Source: Protonemura montana (lineage: Eukaryota; Arthropoda; Insecta; Plecoptera; Nemouridae). Taken from it: a stretch of DNA of 64,000 nt. Below the pieces are notes generated by a model. It was not told where the DNA came from. It was given only the letters and a program-made list of their open reading frames with translations, and did not search any database. Of the stretch, positions 22,001 to 37,000 are shown in pieces (the first letter of the stretch is position 1; every line of letters begins with the position of its first letter). The stretch spans positions 9,052,001 through 9,116,000 of the forward strand of contig OX387612.1 of assembly GCA_947568835.1 (NCBI GenBank), given 5' to 3'. Position numbers and translations under genes: made by a program.

Positions 22001-25000
22001 GCATATTCCCATTCTGAGTGCCTAAAGTCTGAACCTGATGCCACATGTTTCCTTTGACCCTTGAATGAAACCTAAGTGCTCACTAATTGTATTGTATTAA
22101 CAGAAAATTATGATGATAATGATGATGATAATGATGATGATGATGAATTATGATGATTATGATATGATAATTATGCAGATAATGTTGACATAAATCTCCA
22201 CAATTTCCTATAACATGAAGAGAAATTGAATCCGGATAGCAATATCTCTTACATATCTTTAAGTCCAAAGATAAGGACCCATACAATTGGGCAGAATGTA
22301 AATTTATTTGTGAAATCTGATATAAATTGCAAACGGTTGCAATGCGCGGGGTATTTTATTTTTAGGAACACTAATAACCTCCCAAAAATTGATTCCCAAA
22401 CAAGGTCCCAAAATTGGGTTCCCGTTTTCATTTTCGATCATTTTTTTTTCATTAATTTTTCATTCAGACTTTTTTTTGGGTTAACCAATAAGAGGTAAGA
22501 TTGTAGTTGCAAGAAGCTGTGTTGTACACAATTTTAAGTTGTAATTTTCATACAATGACAAAACCTTTTACCAGTGCCAGCATGATTACTAACCGTGTCT
22601 GTCTCCTAGCGTCGATTCCGAGCTGGGGTTCGACTCAGCAAGGCTGTGACTCGAAACCGAGTGGCTGCGTTTTGAGCTTGCAAGGCTATGGGCATCCGCC
22701 ATACCTAGTGAACTGAGTCTAGGTGGCGGTGCCGGGTTAAGCAAGGCGGTGCAAACTGTGTTGTTGGAGGAGGCAGTGGTTGACGTAGAACCTGGAACGA
22801 GGAGAATGCAAAGTTTAGCTGACAGCGGTATTTGGAAATATGCTTTCATATATTTCCTTGGAAAATAACCGAAAGGTTTTGAAAAAATCATTTACAGATG
22901 GGTTTTGAATGCTAGAATAATGCATTTTCTCAACGTTTTGAAACTTATGCCTGTTACTTTATCAAGGAAGATAGCAGTTGTGACATTTCTTTGAAAACCT
23001 AACGGTTACTCTATTCATGCTCTGAATACATTTTCTTTTAATCTAGATATAATCAAATTTCAATATCTTTTTCGTTATCTTATCTTTTTTTAGTCAATTA
23101 CCAAAAGTATCGGTAACCTAAAAATACATTTTTTACTAACCTTTGCCAAACAGCTGGTACTGCGACTCGCACGATTGGTTGCACAGCTCCGTCGTAGAAC
23201 GTTCGGCAGTCGCCGGTAGCACCTGAGGGGAAAAACAAAACCGTGTCAGCCGAGAACTTGAAGGTAAAGACGCTACTTATAGGTTATACTAGTCGCTGGA
23301 TTGCCATTCGTTCGAACGATTGATGTGAATGTTTATTTTTGACGGATCATCTTATAAAATAGCGTAAAATTATATTTTTTTAGTAAGGATGCAACTGAAT
23401 AAAATCAAATTGAAGGTAAAATCGGAACCGTACCTCTTTGAGTCCGGAGTCGACATGGAACGACGTGTAGTAACCTTCCGTGTCACACGAGTAGACAGAG
23501 TCATCGTCATCGCGGAAACCATTGCCTCCGTTACTGTGGCAGCAAGCGTCGGGACTCACGCCCCGCCCAGAACTGCCGGATTGTCTGCGGCTGGCCGCGC
23601 CTGGAAGACAGTCGACGGTCAAAAGGACAAACAAACAAAGAAGCAGCCTATGTAGAATGCGTATAACGCACAGGATAATGTGACTCTGTCCCAGTGCAAC
23701 TTTCACGTGTTCGACTGGGCATGTAACTCTGCCCCAGTGCAACTTTTACGTGTTTGACTGGGCATGTGACTGCCCCAGTGCAACTTTCACGTGTTCGACT
23801 GGGCATGTGACTCTGTCCCAGTGCAACTTTCACGTATTCGACTGGGCATGTGACTCTGCTCCAGTGCAACTTTCACATGTTCAACTGGGCATGTGACTCT
23901 GTCCCAGTGCAACTTTCACGTATTCGACTGGGCATGTGACTCTGCTCCAGTGCAACTTTCACGTGTTCAACTGGGCATGTGACTCTGTCCCAGTGCAACT
24001 TTCACGTGTTCGACTGGGCATGTGACTCTGTCCCAGTGCAACTTTCACGTATTCGACTGGGCATGTGACTCTGCTCCAGTGCAACTTTCACGTGTTCAAC
24101 TGGGCATGTGACTCTGTCCCAGTGCAACTTTCACGTGTTCGACTGGGCATGTGACTCTGTCCCAGTGCAACTTTCACGTGTTCGACTGGGCATGTGACTC
24201 TGTCCCAGTGCAACTTTCACGTGTTCGACTGGGCATGTGACTCTGTCCCAGTGTAACTTTCACGTGTTCGACTGGGCATGTGACTCTGCCCCAGTGCAAC
24301 TTTCACGTGTTCAACTGGGCATGTGACTCTGCCCCAGTGCAACTTTCAAGTGTTCGACTGGGCATGTGACTCTGTCCCAGTGCAACTTTCACGTGTTCAA
24401 CTGGGCATGTGACTCTGTTCCAGTGCAACTTTCACGTGTTCGACTGGGCATGTGACTCTGCCCCAGTGCAACTTTCACGTGTTCGACTGGGCATGTGACT
24501 CTGTTCCAGTTCAACTTTCACGTGTTCGACTGGGCATGTGACTCTGCCCCAGTGCAACTTTCACGTGTTCGACTGGGCATGTGACTCTGTCCCAGTGCAA
24601 CTTTCACGTGTTCGGCTGGCAAAGTTGCTAGCTCTCTGGTCACTCACGGTGCACTTTTCTTGCTCTGAGAACAGTGCAATTGTGTAATAAATGAATGAAC
24701 TGACAGCTAGTGATCACGTGTTCGGGTGGGAGTGCTCTCGCTCGGAGATGGTGCAAACCCGGTGGAGAGCATGACGTTATCGAGCGTTTTTCAAACCCGC
24801 ACTGGTCCAGGCCAGCCGAAAAAGCCATCAATGCTTCTCCAATATAAAACACTCCGGTACAAGTTTTCCTCACCAGGGGAGCTGCTCTTGGTGTGTGATG
24901 TGACTGAGCTCGCGCTCCAATTCCCCGAGCTGCTATTGGTCGGATCCTCTGCTCGACGCTGCGAAGGTCGCTTTGTTCGAAGCCGAACGCTTGACTCGTC

Positions 25001-28000
25001 CGAAAGCTCTGCCACCGACAACGTCTCCGGCTGGAAGTAAGGTTAGGTTTCAAGTTATTCTTTGATGTCTTGTCCAAAGTTTTGTATCTCAATTTACTTT
25101 CCTTATCTGTAGACATCCATAAAATTCTAGCTCCCCTTCCAACATAGAACTTGAGTGTTGAAGGCTCACAAGCTGCCGCTGGTAAAAGCTACAGTGTTTC
25201 TTTCGTACATTCATTGTATTTTTTGTCGTACCTGTCTTTCCTGGCTCCTCGGTCTTCTTAACGAGCGCAGCTTAGCGCGGCCCCAGTCCTTGATGCCGGC
25301 CAACCGCGACTCTGACTTGCTTCTCCTGCGGGACGAACTCGACTTTCTTGGCTTGTCGTCGACGCCAGCCAGGATCGGGCTGCGTTTAGAAGACAAAGAT
25401 GAAGATGAGATGAGCCCCGTGAAAACTGACCGAGATTAAGGGGTGGTTACTAGCTTTGTATGCCATCTATATGAACTAGTTCAATGGTCCAGTGGCTCTG
25501 TCTGCTAAATAAGACAGCTATAAAGATGGTTCAACACTAGCTTGGTCTGCCAGCCATGTAACCAGCACTGCAGTGTACTGTCAGCTGTTTTCTTATCTTG
25601 ACACCGGGTCACACTTTTCACAATGTCTCCAGAGCTGGTGTTGGTGTGGCAACTTTTGGGACTGGCAAGAATAAGGAACACACTGGTGAAGAGATTAAAA
25701 ACTTGAGTTTACCAACAAACAGACAACCTGGATTAAGATGTGGTAGTATCGGACTTGTTCTGTTGAGATTGACTCGTGGTCCTGAAAAGGATCAGGAGAA
25801 GTCCTGAAGATGTCGATGCCAAAGCCGACGAAAGTCAACTTTTTAGGTACTGTTTAGGACCGCAAGTCAATCTCAACATAGCAAGTACGATACTCACCAC
25901 AACATCCACCCACGGCTAAGAACCACTTTACCAAACCTACCTGGAATATGTTGTCGACATCGTAAAAGACGTTATAGAAGATTTCTGTCTCGATCGAAAG
26001 TCTACCTACTTATGCTAGGAAAGATTTGATAACACAAATTTCGTAATTATTCTTTTACTTATCTATATTTGCAGGTTGTCTTGCCATAATAAAAAAGTAA
26101 ACATTTTTGAATTTAAATTTCAACTGAACATGAGAAAACTACAAAAAAGCCTATGCCACATGTAAATCGACAAAAACGACTAAGGAAAAGTTAAAAATGG
26201 TATCTTCGAAGGATACCTACACCTCCGAGCAAGCCTTCCATACTCCAAACAGACAGATGCATCAAAAGACAGCCACAAAATCACTTCAAACCTCCGCAAG
26301 ATCTCTCTTCGATGTACTAACCCGATATCTCCACCGGCCACCGTGTTCCTTCTGCGTCCTCTGCGCGGTCCACGGCTCCGTCGGATCGAACTCTGTCTGT
26401 CGAACAGTCGACCGCTTGTGTCCAACGCAATCGTGTAGCTGCAAGCACCAGTGATAGAAACATTATGCACAGTCACAACGGAAGTTATTCAAGTCTTATG
26501 TGGTAGTGCTACTGCATAAGGTTCTTACCATAAAATTTGCACCCTGAAGGGTGCCTACCCAGTATAAGCCTAACACACCTAAAGCTAACAAAGGTTTTCC
26601 ATCCTTATGGGGCAAATGCTACCACGGATAAAGCTTGCACAGATATTCCATCCTTATGAGGCAAAGACTACCACAGATAAAGCTTGCACAGATATTCCAT
26701 CTTTATGGGGCAAAGACTACCATGGATACCTAAAGCTAACAAAGGTTTTCCATCCGTATGCGACAAAGACCATAGATCTTCCAAACACTAATACCAAACA
26801 GATTAGAAATTCGAAAAAAAGAGAGAATATCTGTTACTTACCCCGGGAAAGTCCTGGCGACAGCTTCACACACTTCGTCCGGGCTCGGCAACGCGTGAAG
26901 GGAGCCACCTTCACACGCCGCCAATGCAGCGTTGGCGCCAGGTTCACAAGTCACCGAACCGACAGCCTCAGCCCACGTCCAACGACGCAGCGACGAGAGC
27001 ACGGCAGGCTGGAAGGCAAGGAACAAAGTTAGCCGAGAATAGGCCCGCGGTGCCGGCACGTAGCTTACTCCTGTCGAAGAGCACCGAGGGGACCACCGGC
27101 TTAACGTCCCTTCCGAAGGACGGTACAACGCGAACAACAGGATTCCTCCACAAATCCATGCTGTCGAGAGGTTGATAAGCAAGACGAGCGAAGTTGCTGT
27201 ACTAACTTTCATCCTTCCAACCTCTCTCCCAAACAGAACTGGTCGTGTGTATGATGGTCACCCATCCAATACCTGACTCAGAACAGTGTTGTTTAACTTC
27301 GATCACGGGTGTCTCGCATGTCCTACACCGATCGGTTTATCAGGGCTGTAAGAATTGTTGTTGTTTGTTCAGAATCACGACCACCTGGCCTAGAACACCT
27401 TGTCACAAACATCCTGGCTTTTGTAACCACCGACAGTGGCGCGCGGTTGGCGCGAACAGGCGCACCGACAGAACTGTAGGTCGCACCACTCATGAATAAT
27501 TTGATTAGTGATGTTTAACGACGCACTGTTTTGACAACGGGCCACGTTGCACTGGTCGTCTGTGAATGAGTGGACGATGATGATGAATAATGAATAATGA
27601 AATTATCTATGAATTTTTACTATGAATTATCAATGATGATAATACAAGACAAAAAAAACTTAGGAGCACGCATTTTTAATAATCTACCAGACAAACTCAA
27701 GGCACAGAGTGGAAAAAGATCAGGTTTTAAAGAAATGACGAAGAAATTTCTTTGTAAACCAAGGATTTAATACCATAGATGAATTGAGCGTAGCAAAAGA
27801 TTGCAAATGTAATTATTGTGATAACTATTTATCATAAGATTGCATTTGATTATTATGTGTTAATCTTTATTAACACGGTGCTATAATACGGTATTGTTAT
27901 AAGTGTGTGTTGTTGAATTTTTTTCATGTTCATTGTTTTCCTTGAACATCACGAGTAAGTACCTATTCTGTAAAAAGAAATAAAAAATAAAAACATTTAA

Positions 28001-31000
28001 TTAAATTGAATTAAATATATAACCGAGGATTGAAGGGAATAGGGCAAACCCGCTGCCGGCATGTAGCCTACTCCTGTCGAAGCACCAAGGGGACCACCGG
28101 CTTAACGTCCCTTCCGCAGAACGGTACAACGTGAACAACAGGATTCCTCCATAAATTATCAAATCCAAAATACTTGCAGCCTGTTAAAAATTTGCCTCTA
28201 CTACGAACTGCTGCCTGCCAGGCTTTCGTATGTTTTACCTAATAGTTCGTTTGGCAACCTCCTCACACAGGATCCTTAATCTATTGTTGAGTGGGAGGCA
28301 TGCAGTCAAGGACGCCGTAAGAATATCACTCTCCCCGTCCCCCTTACCACCACAACGAGGTAACAGAGCGAACCTAATGGTCCGTAACCGGTCCGTGCTC
28401 AAACCGTAGATTTGCGTGGGAATTCGTATTGGAGCATGTACAACCGTTAGCATTTTTAGGATAAGAGCTGACATATAGTCTGCTAGCAACATCAACCCGT
28501 ATTTGTGGTGTTTAACGACGCACTGTTTTGATAACGAGCCATGTGGCACTGTTCTATTGGCACCAGTAAATGAGTGTTTGATGATGATGATGAAGCTAAC
28601 TTAGTTTAGAAGTGAAGAGGGGAAACCCGGTGTCGGTATACTGCTATCGAAGACTATAAAGGGGACCACTGGCTTAACGTCCCTTCCGAAGGACGGTACA
28701 ACGCGAACAACAGGATTCCTCCACAAATTTATGCTGTCGAGAGGTTGATAAGCAAGGCAAGTGAAGTTGCCGTACTAACTTTCATCCCTTCTCCGTGTCT
28801 TTCAAAGGTATTCCTCTCCCCTTCTCAACGCCCTAGCTGATCAAATCCGATATTTTTAGCTATTTTTCCAAAGCCTTGAAAAACTTTGTCATTGACCGAG
28901 CGATATGTATTATAGTACAAATAGGACTGATAAAAATACTCGTATTTCATCCACTTATATTTACAAATTCACATTTGATCTATGTTGACTGTTTGCTTAG
29001 GGGTGAACAGCAACCTTCAGTATTTTTTGTTAGAGATTTTTGACCTTTCGAAACGTTCATTCAAAAGAAGATAACTGTGGGCTGTGGCTGATAAGTCTTT
29101 GACATTTACAGCCTAATCCAGGCAGGACATTAAGTTACAATGACCCACGGGGAGCTTCGTCTACCATTCCGTATATTACACAATGAATGAACATACTTTG
29201 ACGAAGTCGGGACCGGATATGAGCGACCCAGGGTGCCGCTTAATGCAGCGAATAGTTCTAAAAACCCCACACCAAATATAAAACACCGTTCGAATGGGCA
29301 TGTGACTCTACCCCAGTGCAACTTTCACGTGTTCGACTGGGGATGTGACTCTGTCCCAGTGCAACTTTCACGTGTTCGACTGGGCATGTGACTCTGTCCC
29401 AGTGCAACTTTCACGTGTTCGACTGGGCATGTGACTCTACTCCAGTGCAACTTTCACGTGTTCGACTGGGCATGTGACTCTGTCCCAGTGCAACTTTCAC
29501 GTGCTCGACGGGGCATGTGACTCTGCCCCAGTGCAACTTTCACGTGTTCGACTGGGCATGTGACTCTCCAGTGCAACTTTCACGTGTTCGACTGGGCATG
29601 TGATTCTGCCCCAGTACAACTTTCACGTGTTCGACTGGGCATGTGACTCTGTCCCAGTGCAACTTTCACGTGTTCGACTGGGCATGTGACTCTGTCCCAG
29701 TGCAACTTTCACGTGTTCGACTGGGCATGTGACTCTACTCCAGTGCAACTTTCACGTGTTCGACTGGGCATGTGACTCTGTCCCAGTGCAACTTTCACGT
29801 GCTCGACGGGGCATGTGACTCTGTCCCAGTGCAACTTTCACGTGTTTGACTGGGCATGTGACTCTGTCCCAGTGCAACTTTCACGTGTTCGACTGGGCAT
29901 GTGACTCTGTCCCAGTGCAACTTTCACGTGTTCGACTGGGCATGTGACTCTACTCCAGTGCAACTTTCACGTGTTCGACTGGGCATGTGACTCTGTCCCA
30001 GTGCAACTTTCACGTGCTCGACGGGGCATGTGACTCTGTCCCAGTGCAACTTTCACGTGTTCGGCTGGGCATGTGACTCTGCCCCAGTGCAACTTTCACG
30101 TCTTCGACTGGGCATGTGACTCTGTCCCAGTGCAACTTTCACGTGTTCGACTGGGCATGTGACTCTGTCCCAGTGCAACTTTCACGTGTTCGACTGGGCA
30201 TGTGACTCTGTCCCAGTGCAACTTTCACGTGTTCGACTGGGCATGTGACTCTGTCCCAATGCAACTTTCACGTGTTCGACTGGGCATGTGAATCTGCCCC
30301 AGTGCAACTTTCACGTGTTCGACTGGGCATGTGACTCTGCCCCAGTGCAACTTTCACGTGTTCGACTGGGCATGTGACTCTGCCCTAGTGCAACTTTCAC
30401 GTGTTCGACTGGCAGAGTTGCTCGCTCTCGGATCACTCCCAGTGTACTTTTCTTGCTCCAAGAATTTCGACGGTGCAATGGGAAAACAAACGAATGCACT
30501 AACAGGTAGTGATCACGTGTTCGGGTGGAAGCGCTCTCGCTCGGAGCTGGTACAAACTCGGTGGAGAGCATGACATCATCGACCAAGTTTTAAACCTACG
30601 TTACAAAATATAAGATAACTATGCATTTCTTATTTTATATCATTTAATTAAACTAATTATCATAAATTTAAAAAAAAATCGCAAATATCCAAAAAAAAAA
30701 CGTATTTTTGTACAATTTAACTAAATATCACAACAGTTGTCAACGCTGACTGCGCCTATCTCGCGTAATGCACATATTAGGAGGCAGATGTGACAGATTG
30801 TGGGAGTTTACATGCAGCGGAGACTGCCGGTTCTAGGAAGGGAGTGCACGGGCCACCGCCAACTGGTTTCTTCCCGGGTTAACACACTTGGCGGCAGCTT
30901 ATGGAGACAACCGCTTTCTCTGCGCAGCGTGCCGTCGAGACAACAATACCTGAAGGTATAGTCGGCCCCGGCTATCTCGCGTACGTGACATAGGCGACCG

Positions 31001-34000
31001 CTTGAAGTGCGATTTTTTAACCTTTTTCTCCCATTGAAATGAGATGAGAAGAACTCTTCATTTGTTCCATTGTTAGTTGTTTGTTGTTCAATTGAAAACA
31101 ATTTCATATCTCATCTCATAACACTGGAAAAAAGTTATAGAATCGCACTCCAGGGGCCAGGGGCCGGGGGGATTCACAAAGCAGTTCATAAACTTGGGGG
31201 TAAAGTTGTTAGCATTATTGAAATAGCCACTGCAAATCTGTGAACACCGTCTGTGATTGGCTGTTCAACTGTTAGCTCTAGGGTTAAAGTGTAATACTAT
31301 TTTAAGAATCTGGCCCCGAGACTCTCAAAAATGACCGAATGCTACTTAAAAATTCCCGAATAGTAACTTCAATATAGCCTTTTAGTAACTCGAATACGGG
31401 TGTCTTCCAATTTAAATTTGTTTACTTAGAAACTCCTAAATGGCCATCCATGGGGTCGGGGATTATCCCACCACACAATATGACTTTTCTTACTCCAAAA
31501 ACCAGCCCTTAGAGCATTAGCACAGACAAGCCGCAACTCTTGTGCAATACACTTTTATAAAGATACTTGTAAACCGCATTTTAGAACTTTTAAAATCATG
31601 ACACTACCATCATTGTATATTTACTGCACCATCTTATTTGTACTAGAAGACTAAAATGTCACTGCCCCCATCACAGAACGAAAACACAACACTCGCGGGA
31701 GCACAAGCCCTTATAGAGTGAGCAAAATTAATTACAAAGCGTCAAAGAAGAACTCTTTTCATGCCGGTGTTCTATCGTATAACGCACTCTCAAAAATTTT
31801 TAAAGAACAGTCGAATCCAGGTTTTAAGCATAAGCTAAGAGAGTTTTTAATTGAAAAATGTTTTTACTCAGTTTTGACGTTCTGTCCAGATTTTTAGAAT
31901 TATACAATTTTAGTTTTAGATTGTAAATGTATGACATGATACTATATAATTATTTTACCTATTATTGTACCTATATTGTATATTTATACGTTATTGTATA
32001 TTTTATTTATTGACAACTTATTATAATTGTAATTGAGGGACAACTCCAAATATCCATGTCCATGGTCAAACTGGAATCAACAAATAAACAAATCTGGTAA
32101 CTCCAATACGGCTCGTACCTTGGTAGTCTCCATGGTGAGACTGGGCAGTCGCCTGCGCATGTGCGTCCTGCCCCTGCGCGGTTGCTTAGCTGCGCACGCT
32201 CCAGGAGAGGCTGCGCGCTCATAAGCCCGTCGCACATTGCAAGGCCTCGAGGACGCAGTGAACAACGCGCAGTCCACGTGGCGCTGCGAGGCAAAGTGTA
32301 CGACCCGCCGCGAGAACGCGCACATGTCACTTTCAGCTAGAAAAGGGAGAAAGAACAGGAGGTTACGCCACTGGTGTAATCGCCGTGGTAATCAGCGTGG
32401 CGAACTAGGACAGAGACAAACCTTGCAGCTTGATGACATTTAGATAGCTTGGCAAATGCTACCACGGATAAAGCTTGCACAGATATTACATCCTTATGGG
32501 GCAAAGACTACCACAGATAAAGCTTGCACAGATATTCCATCCTTATGAGGCAAAGACTACCACAGATAAAGCTTGCACAGATATTCCATCCTTATGAGGC
32601 AAAGACTACCACAGATGAAGCTTGCACGGATATTCCATCCTTATGAGGCAAAGACTACCACCGATATAGCTTGCACAGATATTCCATCCTTATGGGGCAA
32701 AGACTACCACCGATAAAGCTGACACAGATGTTCCATCCTTATGAGGCAATAAGGTTGTCTTTAAGACAACCGCAAGCCTGTGTAATCGAAACGTACATAA
32801 CTGATCACTACCCTATAGTAATTGGCATTGATGAACAGAATAGTAATTTCTCAACATGCAAACAAACAGTCTGCTCGAAAATCAACGAACCAGAGCTTAA
32901 AGCTATTTTGATGATTGAAACATGGGATGAAACTTATGAGTGCGTGAACCCTGATGATGCATATAACTCATTTTTGACTACTTTTCAAAAACACGTAAAA
33001 AATTCTACAACATACACTCATATCAGAACCAACTCTAAACTGAAAAAACTAAAGCCGTGGATCACTACCGGCATCATTGTAGCCATTAGGAAGCGTGATA
33101 AACTACATAAACACATTTTAAAACTTCAGCTTAGCTCAAGCGATAAGATTGAGCTCAATTTTCTAGCATCTAAGTACAAAACATATAGAAACCTTTTGAC
33201 TGCACTCATACGGAAAGCGAAACACTTATATTACAAAAAAATTATCAATGAAAATATTAACTCCCCTCCAAAACTTTGGAAAACGATAAAAGAAATACTA
33301 GAAAGGAAAGGTAAAACTTCGTTAGAAATACATAAACTCCAAGCAGATGACAATAGTCTAATGATAAGTGACCCACAACAAATAGCAGATGAATTTGTAA
33401 AATACTTCTCTGGTATTGGAAAGAAAATGGCTCAGAATATTACCTGCCCATATAAACCTGTGGTATCCGAATGTGAAAGAAATGAAATTGATCGAACTCA
33501 TAACAATTCAAACATGACTTTAGCCCCAGTTACCACTCAAGAATTAATAAAGGAAATTAACTCGTTAAAAGACAGATCGATGAGTGGAGATGACGAAATC
33601 AGCGGGAAAACAATAAAAATGGCTAAATCTTATATAATTGGCCCCCTAGAACACATTTTTAATTTAGTTTTTGTACATGGGACTTTCCCAAGAGGAATGA
33701 AAACTGCGAATATAATTCCTATTTATAAAAGCGGGGATGCTACTAAAACTGCTAACTATCGACCTATCTCTTTAACAAACAATTTTGCAAAACTTTTAGA
33801 AAAGTGTATGAAATCACGTCTAATGTCATTTATGGAAAAAACATCCTTCCTGTCTTTAAATCAATACGGTTTTCGCCCAAAGTTAGGAACTGAAGATGCT
33901 ATACAAAACCTGATAAGCTTAGTGTATTCTTATTTAGATAATGGAGAAAAGGTGATTGCCGTCTACCTAGACCTGGCCAAGGCTTTTGACACGGTCGACC

Positions 34001-37000
34001 ATAGTATTCTTCTTGAGAAAATGTTTAATATGGGAATCAAGGACACTGTGCTCCAACTTTTCAAAAATTACTTGGAAGAAAGGCCACAGAAAGTTGTAAT
34101 TAATGGCAAATTTATAAGCAAAGCCATAGCAGTTGATTGCGGAGTCCCGCAGGGCACTGTACTAGGCCCGATACTGTTCCTTATATATATTAATCAACTC
34201 TGCAATCTTAACTTGGACGGAAAAATTATAACATATGCGGATGACACCGTACTGGTCTGTAGTGGCTCAAATTGGGATGAAACTTTTAAAGTAGCAAACA
34301 ATACTTTAAAAACTGTACACAAATGGCTAAATACCAATTACTTAACATTAAACAAAGCAAAGACTGTATATATGACATTGACGATCAATAACCGAACGCA
34401 GCCTAAAGAGGATCATTGTATAAAACTGCATACTGAACAATGCTCCAGTGATGATTGCAATTGTACTATCATAAGTAAAGTAAAAAATGTCAAGTATCTT
34501 GGAATAAATATTGATGAAAATTTAAAATGGAATCAACAAATTGACCAAATTCTTTCAAAAACTAGATACTTAATGTTACAGTTTTATCATTTAAAAAATA
34601 TCGTCAACAAAACTCTTATTCTCATCATATACAAGGCCATCGCACAAACAATATTCCAATATGGTATTATTGGATGGGGCGGATGCTGTAAAAACAATTA
34701 CTTAAAAATACTAGCCATTCAAAAAAGAATATTAAAAGTTGCTTTAAATAAAACTATAACATATTCATCAAACAAATTATTCGAAGATGCTAATGTTTTG
34801 GATGTACGACAATTGTATCTAAAAACAGTATTAATATATATTTATAAGCACCGAGATCAAACACATAGAAAAACTAAACCAAAGAGTAATGACTACCCTT
34901 TAAGAAGTAAAATTGAAAAAAGCCTCAAAATACCTTTCAAAAACACGACCTTTGGGCAAAGTCACGCTGACTTCATAGCCCCGAAATTATTTAATATGCT
35001 TCCCAACCATATCAAGGAAGAGGAAAATGTAAAAAGGTACAAAGACAAAATAAATGTTTGGCTGCATAAAAATGGTAGAAACCTCTATGCTAATTTAATT
35101 CAGAAACAATTGTAGCTATTATTATTATTATTATTTGTATTTTCTTTCTCTCAGTAATTGTATTTTTTGTTTAAGCCATCTTGTTTTTGATTTAAAATAA
35201 ACACTTTTTACACAGCCCACACACAAGCTTGTCTTATGTGGGCTTCATTTACCTGCAAATATGTACAATGTAATCATATAATTTTTTTTGTATAATGAAT
35301 AAAATGTTAAATAAATAAATAAATAAAGACTGCCACAGATAAAGCTTGCACAGATATTCCATCCTTAAGAGGCAAAGGCTACCACAGATAAAGCTTGCAC
35401 AGATATTCCATCCTTATGGGGCAAAGACTACCACAGATAAAGCTTGGACAGATATTCCATCCTTATGGGGCAAAGACTACCACAGATAAAGCTTGGACAG
35501 ATATTCCATCCTTATGGGGCAAAGACTGCCACAGATAAAGCTTGCACAGATATTCCATCCTTATGGGGCAACGACTACCACAGATAAAGCTTGGACAGAT
35601 ATTCCATCCTTATGGGGCAACGACTACCACAGATAAAGCTTGGACAGATATTCCATCCTTATGGGGCAACGACTACCACAGATAAAGCTTGCACAGATAT
35701 TCCATCCTTATGAGGCAAAGACTACCACAGATAAAGCTTGGACAGATATTCCATCCTTATGGGGCAACGACTACCACAGATAAAGCTTGCACAGATATTA
35801 CATACACAAACTTTGTACAGCCATAATTCACACCACCATTGTCATGGTGTCCTTTAATGATAAAATGTCTGTGTGCGAGCGCTTAACTCAACGTAATCTG
35901 CTCTCCGAGAAAATGCTGAGTGGCACAAGTTCTAGTGAATTACAATTAGATACCTGAATGATTATTTCTCTAATTAAACTGATATTTTTCAATTTGTCTG
36001 GCCAATTGAATGACCGGCGACCTTGAATGAAAGTTCTAATGTCATATTTACGGAATTTATCGCATGTCCCAGCGCAAAATCTGCTTCTTCCTGCAGTAAG
36101 TTTATAATGCCCCACTGAGAAAATACCAAGATAATTCCGTCAACAATCTGCAGGCAGATTACTAACGAACACATTGGCTCACGCTTATCGGCGACGTGCA
36201 AATTAGGGAGAACAAAGTCGCGTAATGAGAGTGCAGATTTCAAGAAACCTACAAATCTTTTGACATATTTCCTAGCCGCACTGTTCAAGCTAGAATTCTA
36301 GAAATCAAGTATATTGTAGATAAAGAATTAAACTTATGAACAATGGGTTTATTTTTTCTGAAAATATTTTTAGTTTGCCTTTTGCGCTGTCCTGAACTTG
36401 ATAATAATGTGCAACTTTGAAAGTAAAATTTGTGCAAAAGAAGAAAATAATTTCGAAAAAAGAAACCTGTTGTTCATAAGTTTAATACTTTATCTACAAA
36501 ATACTCGAATTCTAGAACTCTTACATAGACGGTGCGGTCTGAAATCGGTAGGGATCTTTCCCCGTAAGCAGGTATTCTATTCTGGGTTCAAATTCATATG
36601 CAAAATCTTGGAGCAGGGCTTAAAAAATGTTTGATCTAACTCCACTCGATAGTTTGGAACTCTCCGATAGGATTTGGTGGCTTAATTTTTGCGAAGGCAG
36701 TTTAACATAAGCGCTGGGTGTGTGAATAACCTATAAATACGGGTTTTCTTCAGTTCCATTCGGTGCTTAAAGGGGACAATATTTCCCAAGAAAGATCAAG
36801 ATGTAAAGTTTTTTTAAAAGCCTGATTGCATTGAAGGGACTGGCTCAAGCTAATTGGCTTGCAGTGTCACAATGAAGGATGAGCGTGTAGAGAATTCCGA
36901 CCTCTTTTGCAGCTTTATCACGAGCGCGACATACGTAAATTAATATTCCCTTCAAAATGTGGTGGAGGAATGTTTTAAAAATAATCAACCAATGGCACCA

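Noticed and set aside
24640..25116. 158-codon minus-strand frame overlapping NHS exon 6
   Set aside because: It is a different frame from the conserved SSGNWSASS reading and runs into element X; a shadow.
35989..36288. 99-codon minus-strand frame with a hydrophobic middle
   Set aside because: It reads fairly like protein (LPNLHVADKREPMCSLVICL) but matches no family I know, is outside any splice-compatible NHS exon, and has no promoter or poly(A) evidence.
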